A stretch of 64,000 nucleotides of DNA from Clavulina sp. PMI_390 (Eukaryota; Basidiomycota; Agaricomycetes; Cantharellales; Hydnaceae): positions 41,740 to 105,739 of the forward strand of contig WIDE01000020.1 of the NCBI GenBank assembly GCA_015039315.1, given 5' to 3'. The notes beneath the pieces are model-generated. The model saw only the letters and a program-made list of their open reading frames with translations, searched no databases and was not told where the DNA came from. Of the stretch, positions 1 to 10,480 are shown one piece after another. The position numbers and the translations under genes were made by a program. Position 1 is the first letter of the stretch; every line of letters starts with the position of its first letter.

Positions 1-625
1 ACCATACGAGCACACCCTTGACGTGGGATCGGATCGGAAAAAAAAACGAACACCGAAAACCGGGGCCAGTGGCACAGCTTAAGGGCTATCTTCATGAGAG
101 GAGACGTGTGCATCCAACGTGAACAGCATAGGGGCATAGGAGGGAGATTGGGCATGACGACCATCGATAGCCACAAGAATGGACCATTGACAGCGAATAA
201 TGAGCATCGAGCGCGCATAGAACCACGACGGATCGAGGACCGGTGTCACGAGCAAAGAGATTTACTTGGGCGATGATCCCACTTAGCAGGGGTAGGTTGG
301 TGATAGGTGGCAGTCCTTAGATGGATGCGACCGGGAGTGAGGATCACGACACGTTAATCTTTGATGCAGACGTTCAATCATGAGAGGAGAGGGGGGCAGT
401 GCTTCCTTCAACAGGCGAAACAGAGGAGTGCGCGGGGCGTTGGCCGGGCAGTCGTCGACGCAATGGTGAGAGGGCACAAAACTACTCTGGTGCACAGCAG
501 AGCACACAGAGGCAGACAAGCGATGAGGGAAATCAGAGCAGATCTTGAGGAGAGAGGGAATAGGATTCTTCGCGAGTGGGTCGAGGGGGAGTACAAAGGA
601 CTGGGACGTCCATTGCATAGCCCCC
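1..625. other. No recognisable gene; 3' flank
   Basis: No open frame here looks like protein. The longest frame on the + strand starts at 361 and runs antisense into the gene at 626-1666, so I read it as a shadow. The left edge may hold the 3' UTR of that gene. Confidence 0.5.
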
Positions 626-1666
626 TCAGCGGTTACGAGGGGGGCGACGCGACCGAAGGTCATCGTCATCCTCGTCGACCTCGTACTCGTCGCCTAAGCC
701 TTCATCGGGGGTGGGGGGGACACTCTGCCACATCTGGTGTCGCCTCCCATTGCCGCCTCCTCGACCTCCCCCACCGAACCCGTTCTGCTCCTCCTGGCGG
801 CCCTGGTAGGGGTGGTCGCGCTCGCGGCGCCTCTGCCGCCGACCGACGTCCTCATCGAAGTGGACGCGGTGGCCAGAGGAGGACGTGGAGGAGCGACGGC
901 CGTGAGCGTTGGCCGGCTCGCCCGCACGTTGGGACCACATGCCGTTGGACGAAGGTCGTCCATTGGAGGGAGCGATGCCTTGGCTGTGTTGCCAGAGGGC
1001 ATTGGGGTTTCCGATAACCGCGCTGTTCGAGTACGAGGTGAATGCCATGCTGCCCTGCATGGGGAGGTACTGCTGCTCGAAGATGGGGACAGTCGACGAG
1101 GGGGCAGGGAGGGCAGCGTACTGCATCGGCGGCGTTGACGGAGGGGTGATGAGGCCCATCGGAGCTTGGTCCAGCTGTGGGAGGGAAGGGGACGATGACG
1201 ACGATGGTGAAGGTGACGATGACATTGGCGACGAAGAGAGAGTAGATGACGATGGAGAGCGAGGGAAAGGCGACGTCGAGGAAGGTAAATGCAGCGAGCG
1301 AGGGACCCACGGCGGCACCGAGTGACAGAATGACGTGGAAGAAGCGGCAAATGAATGCGAGTGGGGGGGCGATGCATGCACAACGGGACCAAAATAAAGA
1401 TTATGTCAGCGAATGCATGAACAGCCAAGCCATCGAGCATCCCCCACTTCCTGGCGTCGACGACGCGTTGTGGAAGAGGAGGACGACGACGGAAGAGAGG
1501 AACGTGCACGTACAATGATGGGGTCCTCGACGTCCGGCAGCGGGATGCAACCCAGGCGAGGGGCAGGTGGGTACGGCTCGTTGAGGGGACGGCCGTCCCA
1601 AGCTGTCCATGTCGACGACGACTGAGCGGCGGTCTGCTCGACCGGTGACCAGTAGGTGTACGACAT
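626..1666 (-). CDS. Ser/Pro-rich hypothetical protein, 233 aa
   Basis: Two exons (1514-1666 and 626-1174) join in phase 0. The donor is GTACGT after 1514. The acceptor ends in a pyrimidine-rich tract and CAG before 1174. The product begins MSYTYWSPVEQ, has a Trp- and Pro-rich N-terminus (TAWDGRPLNEPYPPAP), a Thr/Pro-rich middle (LITPPSTPP), a basic Arg-rich stretch and an acidic C-terminus (DEYEVDEDDDD). I see no signal peptide, no membrane segment in the chosen frame and no catalytic motif. The length and composition suggest a mostly disordered nuclear or cytoplasmic protein. Family and function are not recognised. A less likely alternative keeps the P/S-rich frame across 1174-1381 instead of splicing it out. 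Confidence 0.55.
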
Positions 1667-1895
1667 CGCGGGGAGTGATATGGCAGTGAACAGGGGGGGA
1701 AGTGGGGAAGGCAGCGGGGAAGACTGCTACCGTGAAGGGGAGGGGGAAGAAGAGGAAAACGTCACGGCGTGGCGGAGGCTAGACGCGAACTGAATTGAAG
1801 ATCGAAAGGCGAGAATGAAAGGGAGCCCGGCTGAAGGATGGAGGGGGGGAAGAGGAGGGGAGACGAGAGATGATCGTGACTCAGTCGCGCACGAG

Positions 1896-1902
1896 TATAT
1901 AA
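1896..1902 (-). promoter_or_regulatory. Candidate TATA box of the 626-1666 gene
   Basis: The stretch reads TATATAA on the + strand and TTATATA on the - strand. It lies about 230 nt upstream of the ATG at 1666, in a purine/pyrimidine-biased leader. Position and composition fit a TATA element, but nothing else confirms it. Confidence 0.3.
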
Positions 1903-2382
1903 GAGACCTGTGCGAGGTGGCTGTGATCGTCGAATATCCTCAAATTTCGCAGCTGGCCCTATCTGTGGGTACGAAAAGGGCGGAGATGGAGGGCAACGAA
2001 CAGAACGAACGAAGCGGGTGGACAGGTGTATTAGGAAAGAGGAGAGAAAAAGAGCGTGGTTATCAGACGGGAGAGGCGGTACAGCACGGACAAAGTATAC
2101 AGAGACAGAAAGAAAATCTACCCCTAAATACGCACTCGAGAAATGGATCACACGTGTAACGATGCCTGATCACTCAAATGGGAGAGGCGGTTGTCGTGGA
2201 CGAGTCGTGAAGCGGACACTCGAGAGTCAGTGGGAGGGTGAGTCCTGCTGCAACGTCCGAGTGTGCGTAGACCGTATGCGATGTGGGGGAGGTGCTGAGA
2301 CTGTGCTGAGAGCGGCGATCACGTCGACGGAGCTCGGTGATGTGCTCTTGCTGCTGTTGCGGTTGTCTGCTGAACTCGACGC

Positions 2383-2385
<3 letters not shown>

Positions 2386-2425
<40 letters not shown>
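2386..2425. repeat. (GA)n microsatellite, about 20 units
   Basis: An uninterrupted GA dinucleotide run of about 40 nt. It sits in the upstream region of the 626-1666 gene and gives artificial RERERE/SLSLSL open frames on both strands. Confidence 0.9.
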
Positions 2426-2428
<3 letters not shown>

Positions 2429-4074
2429 AAGTTGCGAAAGGTGGAAAGGTAGTGGTGTGGTGCCTCCCCTTTGCCAAAGGCAACGATCGCGTCAACGGTT
2501 TTTTGGGCACGAGCCCTCAGAGGTAGTGTAAGATGAGAGGGGGGGACGAAACAGTGGCCAACACCACTCTTCCGGCTCGAGAGGGGGGAAATATCAAGGG
2601 CGAGTGTTGACTGACTCGGTGAGCCGTTCAGTACTTATAATCGACGGAACCGTAAAGTAATGACTACACCGCCACCGTTTGAAGCACGTGACCGTTATGG
2701 TGGGTGTCCAAATGCACAGCTCCCCATCGTCTCCTACCGCGTCTCGTTACAACTGTCCGTCCCCCGCGCAATTTTCTGCCCAAAAGCTCGGGCCATCTGC
2801 GTAGTGCCGGGCGATATAAATTTCATGTCGAAATCACAGCTGCAGAGGCCGTTCCTGGACAAGCGCCCAAACGCTTGCTAGTCAGCAGAATTGACTTCTT
2901 CTGTTTTGGGACATCTTTTGTTGTGGCATGTTAGGGCCCCCCTCGTACCTATCAGTCTTTTTTCTGATGATGGAGCTACCTCAATGCTTCGGAAACCGCC
3001 CGTCTACGTACACGGGATTTTTGCCAATACCTGATTCATTCATACAAAACTCTCTTTCCCTTTGTCTTTATGATGCATGGCGCAGGAGGGCAGTTAGGCT
3101 TAAAACAGGCTTTAGGCGCAATCAATGATGTAGTCTAACCCGCAGCAATGACCCAACTCTCACCGATTTGCAACTATTCTCACACAGACGTGCCCCCCTA
3201 GCGGCAAGAGACTCTTCAGGCCATACAGATAACACATCTAAAGCTCCGGTTGCACCACTTGCGGGTGGTGCGACGGTATGACACGTTCAAGAAAAACCTG
3301 TCGACACGCACAATCTTTTTTCTCAGATTCTCCAACCACTTTCCATTCATGTTTGCTCTGGTGCTACTGCACAGCTCCACAATATTAATTTTCGACACCT
3401 CTCTTCCGTCCGTCCGTTCCCCTAGTAACAATGCATGCCCGCGCGCCGAGCCATCGCTTGGCCCCTCCCCCCAAGCCTGCAGCGGCTCTGCGTCGACAAA
3501 GTTTCAACACAGCAACACACCTTTCTGCATTGTTCTCCCCGTTCCTCCGCTCGCAATGACGCGCAGTGGGGCTAGGGTTCTCCTATCCAGACGTGTAGAC
3601 CGCAGCAACCTGTCCAGTTGAAATAATCGTCCACACACAAATGAGGAGTGACTGACTGCGATTGGACAGAGGGAGAATGTGCAAGCATTTGGACACGCGC
3701 TGCGCATCTGACCCGGTCTCTCGGAGTTCTCACTGGCTGAAACAGAACGTTCCTTCCCTTCTTGCCCGCTCCGATGGGCTGCTGCACCTCCAAAAAATAG
3801 ATGATGCGACGATCTACTCGGTCCCTCCGCCTCCGTGGAGGCACAATCTCAGAGGCCTGTACATTTAGGGTCTTAAATGAATTTGATTTACCCGTCAAAC
3901 CGCCGGAAGAGGAGAAGAAGACATCATCAGCACGTGTCGGGTTCGGATGATGGAGTCAGTCGGGCTGTCAGGGTCTCCGCTGCGTTCCTTGGCGTACTCC
4001 ACCTATAGACCTTATCATCCCATCATATCAAAGATGACTAGGCAAAGGGGCTGAGCTCGACCTATTTACGTCTA

Positions 4075-4091
4075 ATGTGTGTGTGTGTGTG
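4075..4091. repeat. Short (GT)n repeat
   Basis: A GT dinucleotide run of about 17 nt in the gene-poor stretch. No coding context. Confidence 0.8.
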
Positions 4092-6226
4092 CTGCTGTTC
4101 GCTTCCGCCTTGCACGCACAGATGTTTCGTCTGTCTGCGCGCAGCATTCACAACCACAAATAGAGAACCATTCCCCCCCTCTTCTTGGCGCTGCTTTTTT
4201 CTTTGCATGACCGACCCATTCTAACGCGCCCAATCAGAATCAGCTGATAAGAATATACTACCAAAGGTAATACCGAAGACATAATCACCAGCCTACGTAT
4301 ACCCGATGCGTACATGCATGCATACGATGACCATCACCACTAACAGTCATCGAGCGACCATTGCGCGGCTCGGCAGAACCACAGAGTCGTTGATGTGCGC
4401 CGTATAGATATATATGGCAAATGGGACTTGCCTTTGGCAGGCGTTGATCACTCATCATCATCATAAGGAAAAGCGCTCGCCTGAAGAAGAAGAGGAAAGA
4501 AAAGGGATCAGCCATCCGGAATGCCAAAGATCGACAGAAGAACCCACGCCCAGCAGCTTGGAGCTTCCACGCCCGCCACCCCTCGCATCGAATTTCCAAC
4601 CGCAATGATCATCCGTCCTTCGACGATGTGCAGATTACCATACAAGGCTATCTATCCTACATACGACATCCACCACGAGATGGACGTCCTTCTACGATCG
4701 GATGCACGCATCGGTCAGACGTCAAGATCCATGTTGCCGGGCCCCAACTTCTTCTTCCCTTTTTTCTCCTGAGTCGTTGCTACTGTATTGCCGTGCGCGC
4801 GGTTTTTCTCCGTGCCGTGTACTCGGCCATCATGCACGCGATCGCCCTCGCAAATCAGAAGATCATTCAAATTTACCATACTCGGAACCCACCAAAAAAG
4901 GAAATTTCCCTCTGCTCTTGTGCCTCTCCCCTCCCCCCCTTCTTCCGCCCTCTGCCCTTTTCCCTCATTCCACGAATCAAGGGCCACACCCCATTACTGG
5001 TATCACATGCCCCAAGCTCTCAATGTATTCCTTACGTCCTCATTTGCAATGCCACAATGAGTCGTGACCCCCTGGTGTGGTCGTCATCTCCGTCAGCAGC
5101 TGCAGGTAGCTGTTGTACCTGTGCATGTAATAACCGCGATGCTTGCTTGCTTGCTCCCCGGTATACACAAAACAGACGCCCCGCAGAAGTGCCGCAGGTA
5201 CGCATTTCCATCCGAGAGAAGCCAAGGAATGGAAGATTACGCCCCCCCCCCCATCCGAGCTCGGCTGGAAAACTCTGCGCACGCCTGCGATTAGGGAGGG
5301 GCTTTGTTCGTCATTCGAACCGCATCGGTTACTGCTGCAAAGCACGGAGCTCCGGTCCAATGAGCACAAGTCGCGCTGCTGCGAGCGCGCGAGGCTCCGG
5401 ATTTGCGTCACTTCCATATCTGGCTTTGCTTTGCCTGTCCTGTTACCAAATGTAGTTTTTAGACGCGGGGTAGCCGCGCGCTGTTATCTTGACTAAGGAA
5501 CGCAGTGGTTTCCAAGGGAGTGGAGCTTCCATAATCCGTCCACAGTCAGCACTGTAAACGTGTCCAATCGAAAAGAGGAAGGAGGAGGTTTTAAGACAAG
5601 CCCAGAAGCATATTATTAGATCTATAGACTTGAATGGGAGGCGTAATTGTACTTTATCCAGGGACCAGGAAAACAGAAAAATATGAAGAGTGGGGGGAAA
5701 ATTAAATTGAGTGTGTTGTAGTAAATCAATCAACTAGCTACGAAGAAAAAACATGACGTGATGTTGAAACCTGTGAAGCATCATGAATAGACCAGGCACA
5801 CACGCTCGCTCAGCGTCCATAACATATAAGCATGATGATGGAGGAGATAGTGGAGGGGAATACAAACAGCAACCAGAAAGCTCAAACCTTGAAGGAGACA
5901 CACACAGTCCGAAAGGAGCCAATAACAGACACAGAGGGAGTACAGGGAAAACAAGTGAAAGAAGCGAAAGAGAGAGTGCGTTGTCCGCGGAACATAGATG
6001 CATGAAAGGGAATCATGATCATATCCAATATCTCTTAGAGGAAGGCCACGGAACTGCGAGGCAAGGGAATGGAACGGATGCGGAGTCAGTACGTGAGAGT
6101 AAGCCGAGGGGGGTTGGGGAAGAGTGAGGAGGAAAGGCGAGGGAAGAAAGCATGACGAGTCATGGCGGCACCGAGCGATATCGCTATCGTTCACCTAGCG
6201 AAGGGGAAACAGGGGGTCCACAGGAC

Positions 6227-8003
6227 TCAGGGTCCTTCTGCAGAAGCGTGTCCAGACCCATGCAGGGGCCATACACTCCCACTCGCGGTCCTCACCGCCG
6301 CCGGAGTATTCCCGGTGACATTGCCCCCAGCAGCAGCAGAAGCAGACACGCTCCTCCCTGTCCCCCTTCCCCTCAGCGGAACACTCAAAGCCTCTCCGCC
6401 TTCACCTATTTGAGCCTCGCCTAGACCACTTTCTGCCGCCGATCCTGCCGACCCCGAGAGTGGGGATGGGGCATCGAGCACCCTTCGCATGCTATCGAGC
6501 ATGCGATCCGTCGTGGTCAGCATATCGACAAGTCGGTACCTCTCCTCGCGCATCAGGAGGTACTGGCGCTCCATTTCGGCGCGGGTAGGAATATCATGCG
6601 GAGCAGTGGGGCTTCCTCCAGATGTGGAACGTGAGGTGGAGACGTTAGTCGAGGACGAAAAGTGTGGGGCGGTAGCGGACGAGGGGTGCCCAAGAGGAGA
6701 CAGGGATCGGAGAGGGCTCCGCGAGCGATACTGCGGATAGTGCTGCTGCTGATGAGAGGAGTGCGGATAGCTTTGTTGAGAGTAGCTGCTGGCTCGCTGG
6801 GCTCCTCCGGCTGGAGCGGAGGGTCCAGGCGTCCCGCGTCCAGCAGGGCCTGTTCCTTGCCCATGCAGATACGAGTCAATCGGGGGCAAATCGCTCGTCC
6901 CGCTAGGCGACCGACTCTGATGCCCTTGCCCACTGGGGTGATGATGCGGGCCCAAATGGCTGGGGCCAGGGCCACTATGACTATGCCCTGTAGAGGCCCC
7001 ACGCCCAGACGGGCCGACGCTCCCACCGTGACTGACATTTGACGCAGCACTCGGCGGGCGATCCGGGAAGGGCATATTCAGCTCTGGGAGTCGCCGAAGC
7101 GGGGTACCGCCTCGGACAGTACCACCAGGCCCAGCGGGGGCGTTATGGGGATGTTGCTGAGACGACGCAGAATGGAATGACTGCTGATGGAGCGGGGAGG
7201 GAGGAAGGGGATGTTGCTGCTGATGCGGGTGCAGATGTGAATGACCATGTGGGTAGCTCGCATGCAGGGGTGTTGACGCATGGCTGGGCGCACTGCCCGA
7301 GCGGAATGAGTGCACGGAACCCGTCTCATCGTGCTCAAGTTCCACATCGCGATCATCACCTGATAGCTCATCTAGGTCACCACTAGGGTCTGCGCTCCCG
7401 CGATGGGTGCTTGCGCTCAAGGTACGACGCTCACTCGAGAGTGAGGGAGGGTAAGAGCCAGCGTTCCCAATATAGCCACGATGTCCTTGCAAGGTGGACG
7501 CAGGGGTAGGGGTATGTGAAGAGGAAGAGTACGAGGAGTGCTGGTACTGCGATTCCCCGTACTGGGAGGGAGGGAGAGAGTGCATCTCGCTCGCCGGCTC
7601 TTTTTTGGTTTTGCGCTGTCTCTTGCGCTTGGGTTCGCCAGCGGCAGCACCAGTCGCGGACTCTTGGTCGGGGTCCATGTCCTCGTCATACGTGCGACGT
7701 TGAGCTCCGCCGTGTGGGCTGGGGCTATTATCCATCACGAGACTTTGGCGGGGATTCCGATTCCTTGAACGACCGCGGCCCGTGGGAGCTGAATCCATTG
7801 TGTCCGCTGGGAAGGACGACGATGAGCTTTGATGCGAAAAAGGATGTGGGTGAGCGGGTGACGATCGGCCGACGGCGACAAGCGCTTCGGCAGCGGCCTG
7901 TTCGAGATGGTGGGGGATGGCTGAGACAGAGGATGAGGAAGAGGAGATGGGAAGTGGGTTTGAGTGCGAAGGGGGGGAACGCGAACGCTGGCGAGGTTGC
8001 TGC

Positions 8004-8037
<34 letters not shown>

Positions 8038-9781
8038 TTGCCCTTGAAAAAGAGGCAGAGACTTGTGCGTGCGAGTGGGTGAGTGGAGGAGAGCCGTTCG
8101 GACCTGTTACAGCGGGGACTCGTCTTCTTCGCTTGATGACAGTCTTTTTCATCGCCTCTGGGCGATGAGTGCCATGGAGCTTGAAATAGAGACCTGAGGT
8201 GTCGCAGAAAGGAAGAAAGAGACGTGGCGAACCAAGCGAGAAAACACACGCAAGCAGCGGGGATTCAAATGGATCAAGTCGTCAGTATGACCGCACGGCG
8301 AAAGCGGCCCAGAAAAAAATAAAGGCCCCAAAACTGCACGCAAAGGAAAAAAAGTTGTTCTTTTCGTTGAACAGATGGGAAGATTTTATCAGATAACAAG
8401 ATTAGCGCCGGTGATTATCTCTTTTGAATGGGGCATCGATAACCACATGATCACCGGGCGCTTAATCCCAGAATAGCAGGAATACCAAGAAAGGATGCGC
8501 AACACATATGTGATCATATGCCACGGAAAGAGAAAAAAAAGCATGCCAAAACTGATAATCGCCAGAGGTGGCGCAAGCAGGGAAGGTGATAGATGAGACC
8601 ACGCACCGCAAGCGTTGCAGATGTTGTTTCCTTGATCGTCACGGCGCCAGAGAGGCGTGTTTGAGGTGCCGCAATTCGCACAGCTGAGGCCACCCCCGCT
8701 GGATGCAGGGCCTCCCGCTGCTCCTCTTGCGGTACTTCCATTCGCACTGTTCGCATTATTCCCATTCCCATTTGGAGTGGGCGTGCCGCGTTTGGGAGCG
8801 CCGCTTCCGCCATTTGCAGCGCTGCTGGCCGCAAACCGATAGACGGTCGAGTCTGACGAAGATAACTCGTCAGCCTTGTCGATATCCATCGGCGCACCAT
8901 TTGCCATATTTGGCGCAGGCGCATGTCCAGCCTTGGTGGAAGATGAAGAGGACGAGGAGTCGGCCGTCGGGGGCGGAGATGCGCTGGTGGCTTTTATGCT
9001 GGTCGTAACTGACACTGTTGTTGTTGTTGCTGCCGCTGCTGTGGCCGCCGTTGTGCCAGTCAGCGTTGTCGGCACGGTTGATAAATGTCGGACTTTATTA
9101 TTCAGGGCAGGACACCCATTGCAATTCGATGTGCCCCCTGTTCCATCACAGCGCCCGTCTCCGGGGCAAGTGCCAGTGGTGGTTGTGGTGGAGTGACTGC
9201 TGACTGGTACTGCGACGACTGCTGCTGCCGGTGCTGCTGACGGGGATGACGCAGAGACGGTAGCGATGTGCGGTGAAAGTGCTTGAGCTTCACCCATGGC
9301 GATCCTGCCCGAGGATGACGATGGGGGTGTGTATGGACTCGTTGGACGGTCTGCAGAGGTTGAATTTAGGGTGGATATTTGCGGCGAGGAGGGGAGCTGG
9401 GTGAACGACACTGGTCGCTGTTCTCCACGAGACTTTGCGTATAGCCCTATCATGATGAAATGAAATGATATCGCGAGGGAAGGGGAAGTATGCTCGATAA
9501 GCAAGACTGGGGAGACCACGAAAAAAGGGACAGGCAAAAAGGGCAGGTGACTAACCACAAGCGTTACAGATAGGCTTTCCTTCCGCGTTGCGTCTCCAGA
9601 GCGGTGTCTGAGTGGTGTGACAATTGGAGCACGAGGTAGGGCCACTGGCGGCGGAGAACACGGCGCGTGAAGGCTGATGCTGGGATGATCTGCGGGAGAG
9701 GAGGGCGTCCTGAGCGACACCAGGGGACGTGACGTCGGGGTCGAGCGGAGAGCGGGGAGGGAGGGCGGCGGCGGTGGACAT
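6227..9781 (-). CDS. sreA: SreA/Urbs1-type GATA transcription factor, 1010 aa
   Basis: Likely the iron-responsive GATA repressor of siderophore and iron-uptake genes (SreA, Urbs1, Fep1 family). Three exons: 9556-9781, 8607-9446, 6227-8193. The first finger ([15 protein letters not shown]...CNACGLYAKSR) is split by a 109-nt intron right after its last Cys. The family's Cys-rich iron-sensing segment ([12 protein letters not shown]...CNGC) lies between the fingers. The second finger ([15 protein letters not shown]...CNACG) is again cut by an intron, and exon 3 opens with [16 protein letters not shown] and a basic tail. The C-terminal two thirds is Ser/Pro/His-rich and disordered, with a polyGln run (7990-8036) and a short helical segment near [18 protein letters not shown]. 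The two fingers plus the Cys-rich linker separate it from nitrogen GATA factors. The 413-nt second intron carries GATA-type sites. Confidence 0.93.
7990..8036 (-). repeat. PolyGln-coding CAG/CAA tract
   Basis: Tandem CAG/CAA codons give a run of about 12-13 Gln near the start of exon 3 of the GATA factor, soon after the second zinc finger. Such runs vary in length between strains. Confidence 0.85.
8386..8396. promoter_or_regulatory. Palindromic iron-GATA-type site in sreA intron 2
   Basis: The sequence TTATCAGATAA reads ATCTGATAA on the other strand. It matches the ATCWGATAA element described for SreA/Urbs1-type repressors. It lies inside the 413-nt second intron (8194-8606) of the GATA factor gene. 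Further GATA cores occur in the same intron near 8414, 8433 and 8553. Binding is inferred from the match only. Confidence 0.45.
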
Positions 9782-9811
9782 GGGGGGAAGAGAGAGACGG
9801 ACAGACAGAAG

Positions 9812-9885
9812 GGGAGAGACTCGTCGCTAGGCCGTGAGCAGTACAGACGGGAGAGACTCGTCGCTAGGCCGTGAGCAGTACAGAC
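9812..9885. repeat. 37-bp tandem duplication in the sreA leader/promoter
   Basis: Two adjacent copies of a 37-bp unit (9812-9848 and 9849-9885) that match exactly by eye. They begin with GGGAGAGACTCGTCGC and lie 30-105 nt upstream of the GATA factor ATG (9781), so they are probably in its 5' UTR or core promoter. Confidence 0.85.
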
Positions 9886-10427
9886 GATGACGAACACGAC
9901 AAGATGAGCGACGAAGCAGGAGAGAAGGGATGATGAAGGAGAAAGAGATATACACAAAGATTGTCGGGCTGGGGACGCAAGAGAGCCAATCACAAGACGC
10001 CTGATTACCAAAATTTTCCTCCTTCTCAGCTCCCGTTCATGTAATAATGAATTATCTTAATGCAATCACTATCCATCAGCCCATCGGCCGCGCCTCTCCC
10101 CTTTTTCCCCGTTCTTCCCTGCGCAGCTATCTATGTATCAGACCAACTCTTGTCGGCAACCAAAAAAGACGCTGCCCAAAAACGACCCGTCGTCGTCATA
10201 TGCCGCTGAACCCCTCGCCGCCGCCGTCCGTCGTGTGGTCCAGACCCCTTGCCCTGTCTCCTGATTAGGAATTGAGCGCTTAAATAGGTTTGCGTGCGAG
10301 ATCGCCCAATCCGATCCCGACAGTTATGATACATCCTGATAGGCGACCCCAGATTCCGTCCACGCTGCAATACAAAAAAATTAAAGCCGATAGATTTCAA
10401 TTTTTATTCAACTCTTCTCCTTCTAGA

Positions 10428-10480
10428 TTATCAGGGATTATCGGAGCATCACCGACAGACCTCGGTCAACCCAGATTATC
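10428..10480. promoter_or_regulatory. Cluster of three GATA cores upstream of sreA
   Basis: TTATC (GATAA on the - strand) occurs at 10428-10432, 10438-10442 and 10476-10480, about 650-700 nt upstream of the GATA factor start. Two copies share the longer form AGATTATCAG. Spacing and density suggest GATA-factor binding, possibly autoregulation. Confidence 0.35.

Larger units (their letters stand above)
1667..6226. other. Long gene-poor stretch with simple repeats
   Basis: About 4.5 kb without a convincing gene. The first part is the upstream region of the 626-1666 gene. It contains a (GA)n microsatellite and a (GT)n run. Open frames such as the one at 4628-5455 have low-complexity or random-looking translations. 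The right edge is the 3' flank of the GATA factor gene. A long non-coding transcript cannot be excluded. Confidence 0.5.

Noticed and set aside
361..1017. 218-aa open frame on the + strand
   Set aside because: Antisense to the better-supported gene at 626-1666, and its translation is Arg/Gly-rich as expected for the complement of Ser/Pro codons.
1910..2510. Open frames with RERERE or SLSLSL runs
   Set aside because: Artefacts of the (GA)n microsatellite.
4628..5455. 275-aa open frame on the + strand
   Set aside because: No domain, repeats of Pro/Ser/Cys without pattern, and overlapping frames of similar length; looks random.
7494..8082. Open frames on + strand with poly-Ala/Cys runs
   Set aside because: Shadow of the polyGln and Ser/His-rich part of the GATA factor on the other strand.
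8389..10011. 540-aa single-exon GATA protein
   Set aside because: It runs through introns; the zinc fingers end correctly only when the introns 9447-9555 and 8194-8606 are removed.
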